Shown here piece by piece: positions 52,616 to 61,676 of a stretch of DNA of 64,000 nt. Location of the stretch: contig NZ_CP104208.1 in the NCBI RefSeq assembly GCF_026230175.1, positions 3,038,001 to 3,102,000 of the forward strand, read 5' to 3'. Source of the DNA: Desulfovibrio mangrovi (GTDB lineage Bacteria > Desulfobacterota > Desulfovibrionia > Desulfovibrionales > Desulfovibrionaceae). Numbering within the stretch: position 1 is the first letter of the stretch; every line of letters starts with the position of its first letter. The translations under genes and the position numbers were made by a program. The notes beneath the pieces are model-generated. The model was not told where the DNA came from and did not search any database. It worked only from the letters and a program-made list of their open reading frames with translations.

Positions 52616-53494
52616 TTAGCGCAGTTCCCGAATAACCTCGGCGGGGCTTTGTCCGAAGTAGCGCTTGAACTCGCGGCTGAACTGTGAAGGGCTTTCGTAG
52701 CCCACTTCATCGGCAGCGAGGTAGGCCTTCAGCTTTCGCTGCACGATCAGGTCCTTGGCGCGGGCCAGTCTGATCTTCTTGAGATATTGCAGGGGAGAGT
52801 CGGCCGTAATCTCCTTGAATGCCTTGTGGAAGGCGGAAACACTCATATGGGCGGAGTCTGCCAGTTGCTGCACGTCAAGCTTTGCAGAGTAGTTGCCCTC
52901 CATCATGCTGATCACACGGGCCACCTGCGAGAAGTTGCCGCTGCCCTTGGCAAGGGAATACAGCAGCGGGGCCTGCGTGCCGCAGAGCACTCTGTAGTAG
53001 ATTTCCCGTATCAGCCCCGGGGCCAGAATCCGGGTTTCCTGTTCCGAGCGTAGTGCCTTGAGCAGCTTGACCGTGGCGTCCCGCATGTCTTCGTCCATCA
53101 CGGAGGGGCCGAGGGCAAGCGGATAGCTGCCGCTCTCCGGCAGGACAAGATTGTCCGGCAGGTCCATCTGGCTGATCAGGTCGTTCAGCTGCAGCATGTC
53201 TATGTCTATGAACACGCCCAGCAGCGGTTCTTCTTCGCTGGGATGCGATTCGCACTCAAAGGGCATGGTCACGGACGTGACCAGATAGTTGTTCGCATCA
53301 TAGCGGAAGGACTGCTCGCCCAGATGTGCGATCTTGTGGCCTGAAACCACAATGCAGATTCCAGGATTGTACAAGATCGGTCTGCGGCGGACATGCTTGG
53401 TGTCCTTGAAAAAATACACTCCGGCCAGCGGTGACTCCACGGCACCGCCGTCCACCGTCGCCATATCCCTAACCAGTTCCACAAGAGCGGACAT
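52616..53494 (-). CDS. AraC-family regulator (YqhC-like)
   Basis: A 292-residue activator. The N-terminal ~180 residues are an AraC_N-type sensor (GVYFFKDTKHVRRRPILYNPGICIVVSGHK, IDIDMLQLNDLISQ). The C-terminal ~100 hold two HTHs (LDVQQLADSAHMSVSAFHKAFKEITADSPLQYLKKIRL and ADEVGYESPSQFSREFKRYFGQSP). Organisation and its divergence from a YqhD-like gene copy the E. coli yqhC/yqhD pair, where the regulator answers reactive aldehydes. ATG 53494 sits 8 bases after GGAGG, better than 53500. Confidence 0.88.
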   Translation of the reverse strand: MSALVELVRDMATVDGGAVESPLAGVYFFKDTKHVRRRPILYNPGICIVVSGHKIAHLGEQSFRYDANNYLVTSVTMPFECESHPSEEEPLLGVFIDIDMLQLNDLISQMDLPDNLVLPESGSYPLALGPSVMDEDMRDATVKLLKALRSEQETRILAPGLIREIYYRVLCGTQAPLLYSLAKGSGNFSQVARVISMMEGNYSAKLDVQQLADSAHMSVSAFHKAFKEITADSPLQYLKKIRLARAKDLIVQRKLKAYLAADEVGYESPSQFSREFKRYFGQSPAEVIRELR

Positions 53495-53668
53495 ATGCAT
53501 AGCCTCCGTTCGTTACGGAATAGTATGGACACCATTCTCCGTTATTATTCAACAGAAGATCGAACTGCGTGGAGGATTGGGCAAGGTTTAGAGAGAAATG
53601 GGTGTTCAAGGGGGCGCACGAACTCCTTACAAACGAGGGTACGTCAGAAGACACGAAAGGAGAACATC

Positions 53669-54856
53669 ATGAACTTTGAATTTCAGAATCCTACCCGGAT
53701 ACTATTTGGTGCAGGCGTGCTTGCACGTCTTGGCGAGGCAGCAGGCGAATATGGCAAGAAGGCCCTGCTTGTCACCGGCGGCGGCAGCGTCAAGCGAGGC
53801 GGCGTGTTCGACAGGGCCGTGGAAAGCCTGAAGGCTGCGGGCGTTTCCTATGTGGAATGCACGGGCATAGAGCCCAATCCGCGCATTTCTTCCGTTGTCC
53901 GTGGAGCGGACATTGCCCGCAAGGAAGGCTGCGATATGGTTATCGCCCTTGGCGGCGGCAGCGTTATGGACGCCTCCAAGGTTATTGCCGCAGCGGCACT
54001 GTATGATGGCGACCCGTGGGATATGATTATGCATGGGCAGGAACATGTGCATGTGCCCACACAGGCTCTGCCTGTCATTACGGTTCCCACGCTGGCGGCC
54101 ACCGGTTCGGAAGCCAACTGCGGCGCGGTTATCACCAATGAGAAGACCACGGTGAAATCCTTTGTCATGGCTCCGGCACTCTATCCGAAAGTTGCGGTGG
54201 TGGACCCTGAACTGACCGTGAGCGTGCCCGTAGACCAGACCGCATACGGCGTATGTGATCTTATCACCCATGTGACCGAGGCATATTTCAATGGCAGCGG
54301 TACCACGCCCCTTCAGGACCGTTTCGCAGAGGGCGTTATCCTCACGGCGCTTGAGTGGGGTCCCAAGGCCGTGGCTGACGGGAACGATCTTGAGGCACGC
54401 ACCCAGATTCAGTGGGCCGCGCTTGTGGCGCTTGTGGGCTGGGTCAACGTGGGCACCAACGGCGCGTATCCCGTGCATATGATGGAACACACGGTTTCCG
54501 CGTATCACGACATCACGCATGCGGCGGGGCTTTCGATCATCAATCCGGCATGGATGCGCTTTGCCGCCAAGGCGGAACCGGCCAAGTTTGTGCAGTTTGC
54601 CGAACGCGTGTTCGGGCTGAAGGCCCGCTCCGCCGATGATCTTGATTGCGCGCTGCAGGGCATTGATCTCTTTGAGACCTTTCTGCGTTCCATCGGATGC
54701 CCGACCCGCTTCTCCGAACTGGGTATCGGCGACGAACTGTTCGAGACTTATGCCAAGGATACCGTTGCAATCATGAATGACGGCAACGGCAGGCTGCCTG
54801 CCCGTCCGCCCATGAGCATTGATGATATGGTCAGCGTGTTCAAGGCCGCCCTGTAG
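53669..54856 (+). CDS. YqhD-like NADPH-dependent aldehyde reductase (Fe-ADH family)
   Basis: A 395-residue iron-type alcohol dehydrogenase. It starts MNFEFQNPTRILFGAGVLARLG, the usual YqhD opening. The coenzyme loop is GGGSVMDASKVIAAAAL. Metal ligands are the Asp and His of GVCDLITHVTEAYF and the histidines of MMEHTVSAYHDITHAAGLSI. It should reduce short-chain or reactive aldehydes to alcohols. AAAGGAGA lies just before the ATG. It diverges from the AraC-type regulator that probably activates it and is followed after 28 bases by a cupin gene. Confidence 0.9.
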   Translation: MNFEFQNPTRILFGAGVLARLGEAAGEYGKKALLVTGGGSVKRGGVFDRAVESLKAAGVSYVECTGIEPNPRISSVVRGADIARKEGCDMVIALGGGSVMDASKVIAAAALYDGDPWDMIMHGQEHVHVPTQALPVITVPTLAATGSEANCGAVITNEKTTVKSFVMAPALYPKVAVVDPELTVSVPVDQTAYGVCDLITHVTEAYFNGSGTTPLQDRFAEGVILTALEWGPKAVADGNDLEARTQIQWAALVALVGWVNVGTNGAYPVHMMEHTVSAYHDITHAAGLSIINPAWMRFAAKAEPAKFVQFAERVFGLKARSADDLDCALQGIDLFETFLRSIGCPTRFSELGIGDELFETYAKDTVAIMNDGNGRLPARPPMSIDDMVSVFKAAL

Positions 54857-54884
54857 CTGGCGGCGAAGTACGGAGGAAATGTCT

Positions 54885-55286
54885 ATGTCCCGGATACCTG
54901 AAGCGCCTCTCTTCCCGATGGGCGAAGAGTTCATTAACGATAACTTCAGCGGGGCCGTCTGGCTCAATATGCTGATTCCCCTCGGGTCCGATCTGCCCGT
55001 AGCCAATGTGACCTTTGAGCCCGGCTGCCGGAACAGTTGGCACGAGCATATGGGCGGGCAGGTGTTGCTTGTGACGAACGGTCGCGGGTATTATCAGGAG
55101 TGGGGCCAGCCTGCCCGTGAACTGCGGCCCGGCGATGTGGTGCAGATTCCGGCCCACGCCAAGCACTGGCACGGCGCAGCCAAGGATAGCTGGTTTTCCC
55201 ATATCGCCATCGAAATCCACCCTGAAAAAGGTCCGGCAACGTGGCTTGAGCCGGTGTCCGACGACATATATGACGCACTTGCCTGA
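54885..55286 (+). CDS. Cupin-domain protein
   Basis: A 133-residue single-domain cupin. Motif 1 reads TFEPGCRNSWHEHMGGQVLLVTNGRG (H-x-H with a downstream Q in place of the usual E) and motif 2 reads GDVVQIPAHAKHWHGA (histidine). It probably binds a metal ion. ATG 54885 is 7 bases after GGAGGA; the upstream ATG 54879 is too close. Cotranscribed with the YqhD-like reductase, it belongs to the aldehyde-response trio seen in many bacteria. Its reaction is unknown. Confidence 0.82.
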   Translation: MSRIPEAPLFPMGEEFINDNFSGAVWLNMLIPLGSDLPVANVTFEPGCRNSWHEHMGGQVLLVTNGRGYYQEWGQPARELRPGDVVQIPAHAKHWHGAAKDSWFSHIAIEIHPEKGPATWLEPVSDDIYDALA

Positions 55287-55357
55287 ACGCCAAACCTGAT
55301 GTGACAGGCCCTGCGTCCGGAGCCGCCGGTCTTGCCGGGGCTTCCCAGAGCATATGA

Positions 55358-55393
55358 AAAGGCCGGATGGATCATGCGATCCATCCGGCCTTT
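55358..55393. terminator. Bidirectional terminator (cupin / sulfite reductase)
   Basis: A perfect 16-bp stem (55358-55373 with 55378-55393, core GGCCGGATGG) with the 4-base loop ATGC, and A-run/T-run flanks, between the convergent stops at 55286 and 55414. Confidence 0.92.
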
Positions 55394-55413
55394 GGCATGC
55401 ATGTGAGAGTGGC

Positions 55414-56073
55414 TTAGGCCTTTACGGCAGCCAGCAGGGCTTCCTTGCCCAGTCGGGCCACGGTTGCGGCGGTGCGCTCACGTTTCTTGCCGTTCTCGCG
55501 GTAGAAGATCAGGGCTTTTTCCAGCAGCTTGAGCGCCTCGTCGGCACTGACGCTTTCGCCGATAAGCACGCCGGGGGCGGCGTTGCGGGTTGCGCAGCCG
55601 CCAAAGAGTACGTCCCAGCCCTTTGCCGTGGCAACAAGGCCGATGTCGCGGACGTAGCTCAGGCCGCAGCTCATCTTGCAGCCGGAAACGCCGCTCTTGA
55701 TCTTGAACGGATAGGGGCCGTTCTTCTTGACCAGAGCAACGATCGCGTTGCCCAGATCGGCGGTTTCCTGAATGCCGTATTTACAGATGCCTTTGCCCGG
55801 GCAGACCGTGGCGCCGGGGGCGCACTTTTCAACACGGGTGCCGAGGGCGTCGCAGATTTCATCCAGCTTGTCGGTGGGAATGCCTTCCAGATTCATGCGC
55901 TGACCGGTGGTGGCGCGCAGGGAGGGCAGGTTGTACTTCTCAATGACCTCTAAAACGCGGCGAAGCATGCCCGGGGTCATGAGCCCCTGATTGAGGCAGA
56001 GGCGCAGGGCATAGGTGTCGTCCTTGCGCTCAACAGGCATGACAATGACAGATTCGGTTGTGGTATTGTGCAT
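55414..56073 (-). CDS. Low-molecular-weight sirohaem sulfite reductase
   Basis: A 219-residue single-subunit nitrite/sulfite reductase of the small assimilatory type described from Desulfovibrio vulgaris. It has the ferredoxin-like half (LRLCLNQGLMTPGMLRRVLEVIEKY, LRATTGQRMNLEGI) and the coupled sirohaem/4Fe-4S cysteine pattern CAPGATVCPGKGICKYG then GVSGCKMSCG. It would carry out six-electron reduction of sulfite to sulfide with an unknown donor. AGGAGA lies 5 bases before the ATG. It stands alone, with no electron-donor subunit next to it. Confidence 0.9.
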   Translation of the reverse strand: MHNTTTESVIVMPVERKDDTYALRLCLNQGLMTPGMLRRVLEVIEKYNLPSLRATTGQRMNLEGIPTDKLDEICDALGTRVEKCAPGATVCPGKGICKYGIQETADLGNAIVALVKKNGPYPFKIKSGVSGCKMSCGLSYVRDIGLVATAKGWDVLFGGCATRNAAPGVLIGESVSADEALKLLEKALIFYRENGKKRERTAATVARLGKEALLAAVKA

Positions 56074-56302
56074 GATGTCTCCTGGAAATGAAGTCGATGC
56101 AGGCGCACCGGCTGAGGGGGCAAAATAGGACTATGCCGAGGTGAAGACCAGCACTTTTTACTTCAGGGTGTCATGACCGGATGCGTACCGGGAATCTCGG
56201 CAGGTAGGCGCGGGGGAAGGCAGCCAAGGGGCGGAGGCGTCAGGTCTTGTTCCCTTCGATTATGTTGGTTGACGATAATCGGAATGGTTAATAGCATGTA
56301 GT

Positions 56303-57964
56303 ATGAGCACCTCACACAACGTATTTTCTTTGCTATTCCCGGCAGCTATCTGTGTGGGCATAGTGATACTGCTTGTGAGTATCTTTCGATATTCCGGTCT
56401 GTTGAAGTCTGTACGCGGAATACAGCACGCAATCTATCAGGCTGCGACGAAGAGAATACGTTCCCTCATAGCGCTTATCGCGTTCTTTCTTTTGGGGTAC
56501 TCGACGTTTGTCGTGACGGTGTTTCTTGAAATCGATGTTTCATACGACCTGATCATTGTTCCCATTCTGTTCTTCGGGGCGTGTTTTGTTCTGGCAACTG
56601 CCGATATTACCGTACGAATTTTCAGGGAACTGCTGTCCGCCAATGTGCAGCTGGAAAAGATGGCCCTGAAGGATGTGCTTACGCAGTTGCCAAACAGAAG
56701 ACAGCTGGAATCGCGTTTGAACATTGCGATTGATGATGCAAAACAATCCGGAAGCATCGTCGGCCTGATGATGCTGGATATAGACAGGTTCAAGCGGGTC
56801 AACGACAGCTATGGCCACAGGTTCGGCGACGAGCTTCTGGTGGCCGCATCAGGCAAGATAATCCGATCAATACGGGAAAGCGCCTTTGTCGCACGCTTCG
56901 GCGGTGATGAATTTGCCGTTATCATCGACGATGCCAAGTCGTTTGATGAGGTGGTTGAAGAGGCCAGAAACGCAATACGCGCATTCACAAAGCCTGTTGT
57001 TGTGCGAGATCAGGAGATACGTCTGGGGCTTACTGTAGGTGTCTCCTTTTGTCCCAGAGACGGCGCGAGCGTTGATGAGCTTATCAAGAATGCCGATTTG
57101 GCAATGTATAATGCCAAGGATCGCGGCAAGAACACCTGTGCGGTTTTTTCCGGGGAAATGGTCGGGGCGGCCCAGCAGAAGCTGCAGCTGGAGTCCGAGC
57201 TGCGGGAAGCGCTGGTTCATAATGAGTTTGTTCTGCATTTTCAGCCGCAGATGGACATTTCCAGAGAAAAGGCCTTTGGCGTTGAGGCGCTTGTGCGGTG
57301 GCAGAAGAAGGATGGCAGACTGTGCCCGCCCATGGAGTTCATTCCCCTTGCTGAAGAGACCGGGCTGATCGTTCAGATGGACCTGTGGGCACTGAAGCAG
57401 GCATGCCGGACAGGTGCGGACTGGCATGCTCGCGGCATGCAGGTCAGAATGTCCGTGAACGCTTCTGCCATGCTTCTGGGGCGTGAGAATATCGTGAAGC
57501 AGGTGCTGCAGACTCTCGAAGAAACCTCTTTTCCGGCATCGTATCTGACCATGGAGATTACCGAAACGGCCCTGCTCCAGAACATCGACAGCGCGGTGGA
57601 AGTGATACGGCAGTTGAAAAACAAGGGTGTGGAGTTCTCTCTGGATGACTTCGGCACAGGATACTCTTCACTCAGCTACCTGCGCATGTTGCCGATTCGC
57701 GCGCTGAAGATCGATCGCAGTTTTATCAAGGATCTCTCCGTGTCCGGTCAGGGCGCGGAAACGCTTGTGCAATCCATTATCGGTCTTGCCGGCAGTCTGG
57801 GGATCGGGGTCGTTGCGGAGGGGGTTGAAACCGAGGAGCAGAGGGATTTTCTGAAGCGCCACGGGTGCTACCGGATTCAGGGCTACCTTTATTCGCCTCC
57901 ATTGTGTCAGCAGGACGCCGAAGAATGGCTTGGCAATCACATGGATAAGACGTTGCATTCCTAG
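56303..57964 (+). CDS. Membrane GGDEF-EAL cyclic-di-GMP protein
   Basis: A 553-residue protein. Three hydrophobic segments lie at about residues 8-28, 52-72 and 80-100. The GGDEF domain (~120-280) has an intact RFGGDEFAV and the substrate region DIDRFKRVNDSYGH. The EAL domain (~295-550) has GVEALVRWQ, MEITETALL, DDFGTGYSS and KIDRSFI. Both catalytic cores look intact, so it may make and degrade cyclic-di-GMP. There is no periplasmic sensor domain; the membrane part itself may sense. It stands alone and diverges from the sulfite reductase. Confidence 0.92.
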   Translation: MSTSHNVFSLLFPAAICVGIVILLVSIFRYSGLLKSVRGIQHAIYQAATKRIRSLIALIAFFLLGYSTFVVTVFLEIDVSYDLIIVPILFFGACFVLATADITVRIFRELLSANVQLEKMALKDVLTQLPNRRQLESRLNIAIDDAKQSGSIVGLMMLDIDRFKRVNDSYGHRFGDELLVAASGKIIRSIRESAFVARFGGDEFAVIIDDAKSFDEVVEEARNAIRAFTKPVVVRDQEIRLGLTVGVSFCPRDGASVDELIKNADLAMYNAKDRGKNTCAVFSGEMVGAAQQKLQLESELREALVHNEFVLHFQPQMDISREKAFGVEALVRWQKKDGRLCPPMEFIPLAEETGLIVQMDLWALKQACRTGADWHARGMQVRMSVNASAMLLGRENIVKQVLQTLEETSFPASYLTMEITETALLQNIDSAVEVIRQLKNKGVEFSLDDFGTGYSSLSYLRMLPIRALKIDRSFIKDLSVSGQGAETLVQSIIGLAGSLGIGVVAEGVETEEQRDFLKRHGCYRIQGYLYSPPLCQQDAEEWLGNHMDKTLHS

Positions 57965-58107
57965 CTTTTCTGTCCATCCCGTTTGCCTGTAACAGGATGT
58001 TCGGGTCTCTCCCCACCTTTCCTCGACATGGGCAGTTTCTTCTGTCCCTTCTCTATGCACCGGTTGCAATCAGTCCGGCTGCCAGCTCTTTTCCGCATGT
58101 GCGGTCT

Positions 58108-58701
58108 TCATTCGTTCAGGACTGCATCATCGGGATTCGGGCTTCTGTTTTCCCCATACCGTTCCACCGCATTGTGCGTTGCTCCTTTGGCGTTCAGTAC
58201 GCTGCTGAAGAGTATGAACCCCGTCACCGTGAATGCGGGGGCGGTCCACGTTGCGTGCCTGGCGGCAAAGGCCTTCAGTTCGGCTTTTTCCGCATGCTTC
58301 ATGCGGCCCAGGGTGATGTGGGGGACAAAGTATTCGGTCGTTACTGTCAACGCGGCCTGTCGCAAGGCGTCGTCTATGTCATTCTTCAAGTTCTGCAAGG
58401 GGTCGGATGCTTCCATGCCAGCCCAGAGTACGGCCTGCGGCTTTCTGAAGAAGTACCCGACCTTGTGCATCCGGAGCGGAAATGGCTTGAAGCGAACGCT
58501 TCGCAGCTGCCGGCGAATCCCTTCAGCCTGGTCCAATGTCACTTCTCCGATGAAGCGCAGGGTCAGGTGGAGGTTGTCAGGCGTTGCCCAGCGCGCGCGG
58601 GGCGGCTCCTCCTGCAGGGTCTTCAGGCTGGTCTTGACGACCTCGGGCAGTTCAATCGCCACGAACAGGCGGAGCGTGGTCCTCGGCATTGATTGCGACA
58701 T
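58108..58701 (-). CDS. thpR: RNA 2',3'-cyclic phosphodiesterase (ThpR/LigT family)
   Basis: A 197-residue 2H phosphoesterase that opens 2',3'-cyclic phosphates at RNA ends. Both H-x-T-x motifs are present: LHLTLRFIGEV and PHITLGRMK. The domain starts LRLFVAIELPEVVK. ATG 58701 with AGGA upstream is preferred to 58764. It is convergent with the GGDEF-EAL gene. Confidence 0.9.
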   Translation of the reverse strand: MSQSMPRTTLRLFVAIELPEVVKTSLKTLQEEPPRARWATPDNLHLTLRFIGEVTLDQAEGIRRQLRSVRFKPFPLRMHKVGYFFRKPQAVLWAGMEASDPLQNLKNDIDDALRQAALTVTTEYFVPHITLGRMKHAEKAELKAFAARHATWTAPAFTVTGFILFSSVLNAKGATHNAVERYGENRSPNPDDAVLNE

Positions 58702-58934
58702 CGTTTCTTCCTTTTCTTCCGATATCGATACTAACACACGGCAAGAGTGGTGCCGTGCCAGCATAATACCCTCTATGGCTTTGCTAAGGAACTCTGCGGC
58801 ATCAATCGTAACCGAATGCTACGGCAGGCAGTGATGCATCGCTTTGAAACCGTCTGTTATAATTGCCTTGCTCTTTCGCGATGGTACGCTACTATCTCAG
58901 CAAAATTTCCTTCATGCTACACAAAGAGCGGAAT

Positions 58935-61652
58935 ATGGTACGACGACAGCTACTCAAGCCTCTGGCAATGTCTCTTGTGCTGATTGCGACATTGTTCGCG
59001 ACCACAGCTGCAGAGTGTTCTGCACCTGCGGTTGCAGGCTTGCAGGAAGCGCCTCCCCGCCATGTATTGCTCATCAACTCCTATGACCAGCTTATGTCAT
59101 GGGTTGCCAATCTTACCAATGCGGCGAACGAAACGCTTGCTCCGGAAGAGAATAACCTCGTTCTGCACATCGAAAACATGGACACCAAGCGGTATCATTC
59201 CGAGGAGTATTACACCGCCTTCAGGGAAACGCTCCGAGCCAAATACCGCAGCACGCAGATCAGCCTCATTCTCTGTTCGGACAATAACGCCTTCGACTTT
59301 CTGCGCGCATACAGAAACGAATTGTTCCCCGGGGTGCCTGTGGTGTTCTGCGGCGTGAACGACTTCTCTCCTGAAATGCTCAAAGGGCTTTCAGGTTTCA
59401 CGGGAGTAGCCGAGGTGATTTCTCCGGGCGAAACCGTAAAGCTCATTCTGCGCCTGCATCCGGACACCAAGGAAATCTTCATCATCAACGACTATCTCAA
59501 GACCGGGCGCGCCTGGGAACAGAGCATCCGCAAGGAGCTTGAGCCGTTGCACCTTCCGGTCAAGTTCACCTACAACCGGAACCTGAGTCTGGCTGAACTG
59601 AAAGCGCAGCTCATGTCGCTGCCGCAGGAGACCGTGGTGCTGCTCGGCGTCTATTTTTCCGACCGGGACGGGCTTTCCCTGACGTATGAAACCGTTGGAG
59701 AGGCGCTTGCCGGAGCGGCCAGGGTGCCGGTCTATTGTCTGCTGGATTTCAACATCCGCGGCGGGATCATCGGCGGCAAGGTCATCAGCGGCTATCATCA
59801 GGGACAACTGATGGCCCAATACGCCATGCGAGTTCTCAAGGGCGAAAGGCCGGACAGCATTCCCCCCATGCAGAGTCCCGAAGCGAACCGATTCATCTTC
59901 GATTACAAAGGGCTCGTGCGTCACGGTATTCCCGAAGCCCATCTGCCGGAGGGGGCTGTAGTTCTCAATAAGCCCTTCTCCCTGTACGAGACGTACAGGT
60001 ATCAGACCTGGCTTGTGCTGTGCCTTATCATCACTCTTTGCATCACCATTATCGCCTTGCTGTCGAGCATGCGTCTGCGGGAGCAGGCAGAGCGTATGCA
60101 GCAGCGCTTCCGCCATGCCCTCGACCATGCCGGTGACAGCATTGTACTCTTTGATGCCGAAACCAGAAGCATTGTGGATGTCAATGTCACGGCCTGTGCC
60201 TCTCTCGGCTATACGCGGGAGGAACTGCTCACCAAGAAGCCTGAGGATCTCAATACCGTCTACAATACTCAGGAACTGCTGGATGATATGCAGAGACACA
60301 TTGCCGCGTCCATGGAAGCCGTTGTGATACAGACCCGCAACATAAGAAAGGACGGCAGCACATTTCCTGTGGAAGTGTCTTTGCGCACACTGCCGTCTTA
60401 TCAGGGGCAAGCCCCGCTCCTCATTGCTTCGGTTCGTGACATTTCGGAGCGCATGGAGGCGCAGGATCGTCTTGAAGGCCTGCAACGCATGCTGCAATTG
60501 ATCATAGATTCCATGCCTTCCATACTTGTGGCGGTGACGCGGGAGGGGTTCGTGCTGCAGTGGAACAAGTGGACGGAACAACAGACGGGACGTTCCTCGG
60601 ACAAGGCTCAGGGTAAGCACTTGAGTGACGTGTTTCCACGACTGGCTAAAGAAATGGGCAATATCCGCAAGGTCATTGATAGCGGCCAACCGGCAGAACG
60701 GCTGAAGGTGAAACGCTTTGATGCGGGGCGGACCCTGTGGGAGAACATTACCATATTTCCGCTGGCGGGACAGTCTGCGCAGGCTGCGGTCTTACGGGTG
60801 GACGACGTGACGGAGCGCGTCCGCATAGAAGACATGATGATCCAGACGGAAAAAATGATGTCCGTTGGCGGCCTTGCCGCAGGCATGGCCCATGAGATCA
60901 ACAATCCTCTTGGCGGCATTATTCAGGGGTTGCAGAATGTGCAGCGGCGGTTTTCTCCTGATCTGCCGGCCAACCGTGAGGTCGCCGAACGGCTGGATTG
61001 CAGTCTGGAAACCATGCATCGTTACATGGAAGAGCGCATGATCACGCGTATGCTGGAAGGCGCCTGGGAATCGGCCACCCGCGCTGCCCGCATTGTCGCT
61101 AACATGCTGGATTTCTCGCGTAGGACGGGAACCCATTTTGAACCCCATGAGATAAACGGGTTGCTGGAAGACTGTGTTGAACTGGTTTCATCTGATTATG
61201 ACCTGCGCAAGGGTATCGATTTCCGCAAGATCAGCATCGTCAGGGAGTTTGACAGCTCGTTGCCGCTGGTGAACTGCTGCCGTACCGAAATCGAGCAGGT
61301 GTTCCTCAATCTGATGAAGAATGCTGCCGAGGCCATGGCCATGGAGTCGGCGGATAGAAAACCTGAAATCATCCTGCGAACCAGAAGTCTTGGCGATAGT
61401 GTGCTCATTGAAATCTGTGACAACGGTCCCGGCATGGATGAAGAAACAAGCAAGCGCGTGTTTGAGCCGTTCTTCACCACCAAGCCTACCAATATGGGAA
61501 CCGGCCTCGGGCTTTCCGTTTCCTACTTCATTGTCACGGAGAACCATCACGGCAGCATTCAGGTTCTTTCCACAAAAGGGGAAGGAGCTACCTTCCGCAT
61601 CACGCTGCCTGTGTCGCATGCGGCGCAGAGTTTACAGGGGGCAGGCGAATAG
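58935..61652 (+). CDS. Sensor histidine kinase with ABC-binding-protein-like periplasmic domain
   Basis: A ~905-residue membrane kinase. A signal/anchor (LLKPLAMSLVLIATLFATTAA) leads into a ~300-residue periplasmic domain of the ABC-substrate-binding type (HVLLINSYDQLMSWVANLTNAANE, VFCGVNDFSPEML, ISGYHQGQLMAQYAMRVLKG). Then come a membrane helix (TWLVLCLIITLCITIIALLS) and two PAS domains. HisKA follows (GGLAAGMAHEINNPLGGIIQG, phospho-His in AHEINNPL), then the HATPase (NLMKNAAEAMA, DNGPGMDEE, GTGLGLSVS). No receiver domain and no response regulator gene lie nearby. Several in-frame starts exist; ATG 58935 with GAGCGGA upstream fits the signal peptide best. Confidence 0.9.
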   Translation: MVRRQLLKPLAMSLVLIATLFATTAAECSAPAVAGLQEAPPRHVLLINSYDQLMSWVANLTNAANETLAPEENNLVLHIENMDTKRYHSEEYYTAFRETLRAKYRSTQISLILCSDNNAFDFLRAYRNELFPGVPVVFCGVNDFSPEMLKGLSGFTGVAEVISPGETVKLILRLHPDTKEIFIINDYLKTGRAWEQSIRKELEPLHLPVKFTYNRNLSLAELKAQLMSLPQETVVLLGVYFSDRDGLSLTYETVGEALAGAARVPVYCLLDFNIRGGIIGGKVISGYHQGQLMAQYAMRVLKGERPDSIPPMQSPEANRFIFDYKGLVRHGIPEAHLPEGAVVLNKPFSLYETYRYQTWLVLCLIITLCITIIALLSSMRLREQAERMQQRFRHALDHAGDSIVLFDAETRSIVDVNVTACASLGYTREELLTKKPEDLNTVYNTQELLDDMQRHIAASMEAVVIQTRNIRKDGSTFPVEVSLRTLPSYQGQAPLLIASVRDISERMEAQDRLEGLQRMLQLIIDSMPSILVAVTREGFVLQWNKWTEQQTGRSSDKAQGKHLSDVFPRLAKEMGNIRKVIDSGQPAERLKVKRFDAGRTLWENITIFPLAGQSAQAAVLRVDDVTERVRIEDMMIQTEKMMSVGGLAAGMAHEINNPLGGIIQGLQNVQRRFSPDLPANREVAERLDCSLETMHRYMEERMITRMLEGAWESATRAARIVANMLDFSRRTGTHFEPHEINGLLEDCVELVSSDYDLRKGIDFRKISIVREFDSSLPLVNCCRTEIEQVFLNLMKNAAEAMAMESADRKPEIILRTRSLGDSVLIEICDNGPGMDEETSKRVFEPFFTTKPTNMGTGLGLSVSYFIVTENHHGSIQVLSTKGEGATFRITLPVSHAAQSLQGAGE

Positions 61653-61676
61653 GCTTCATCTCTGTCGCAGTGGGGT

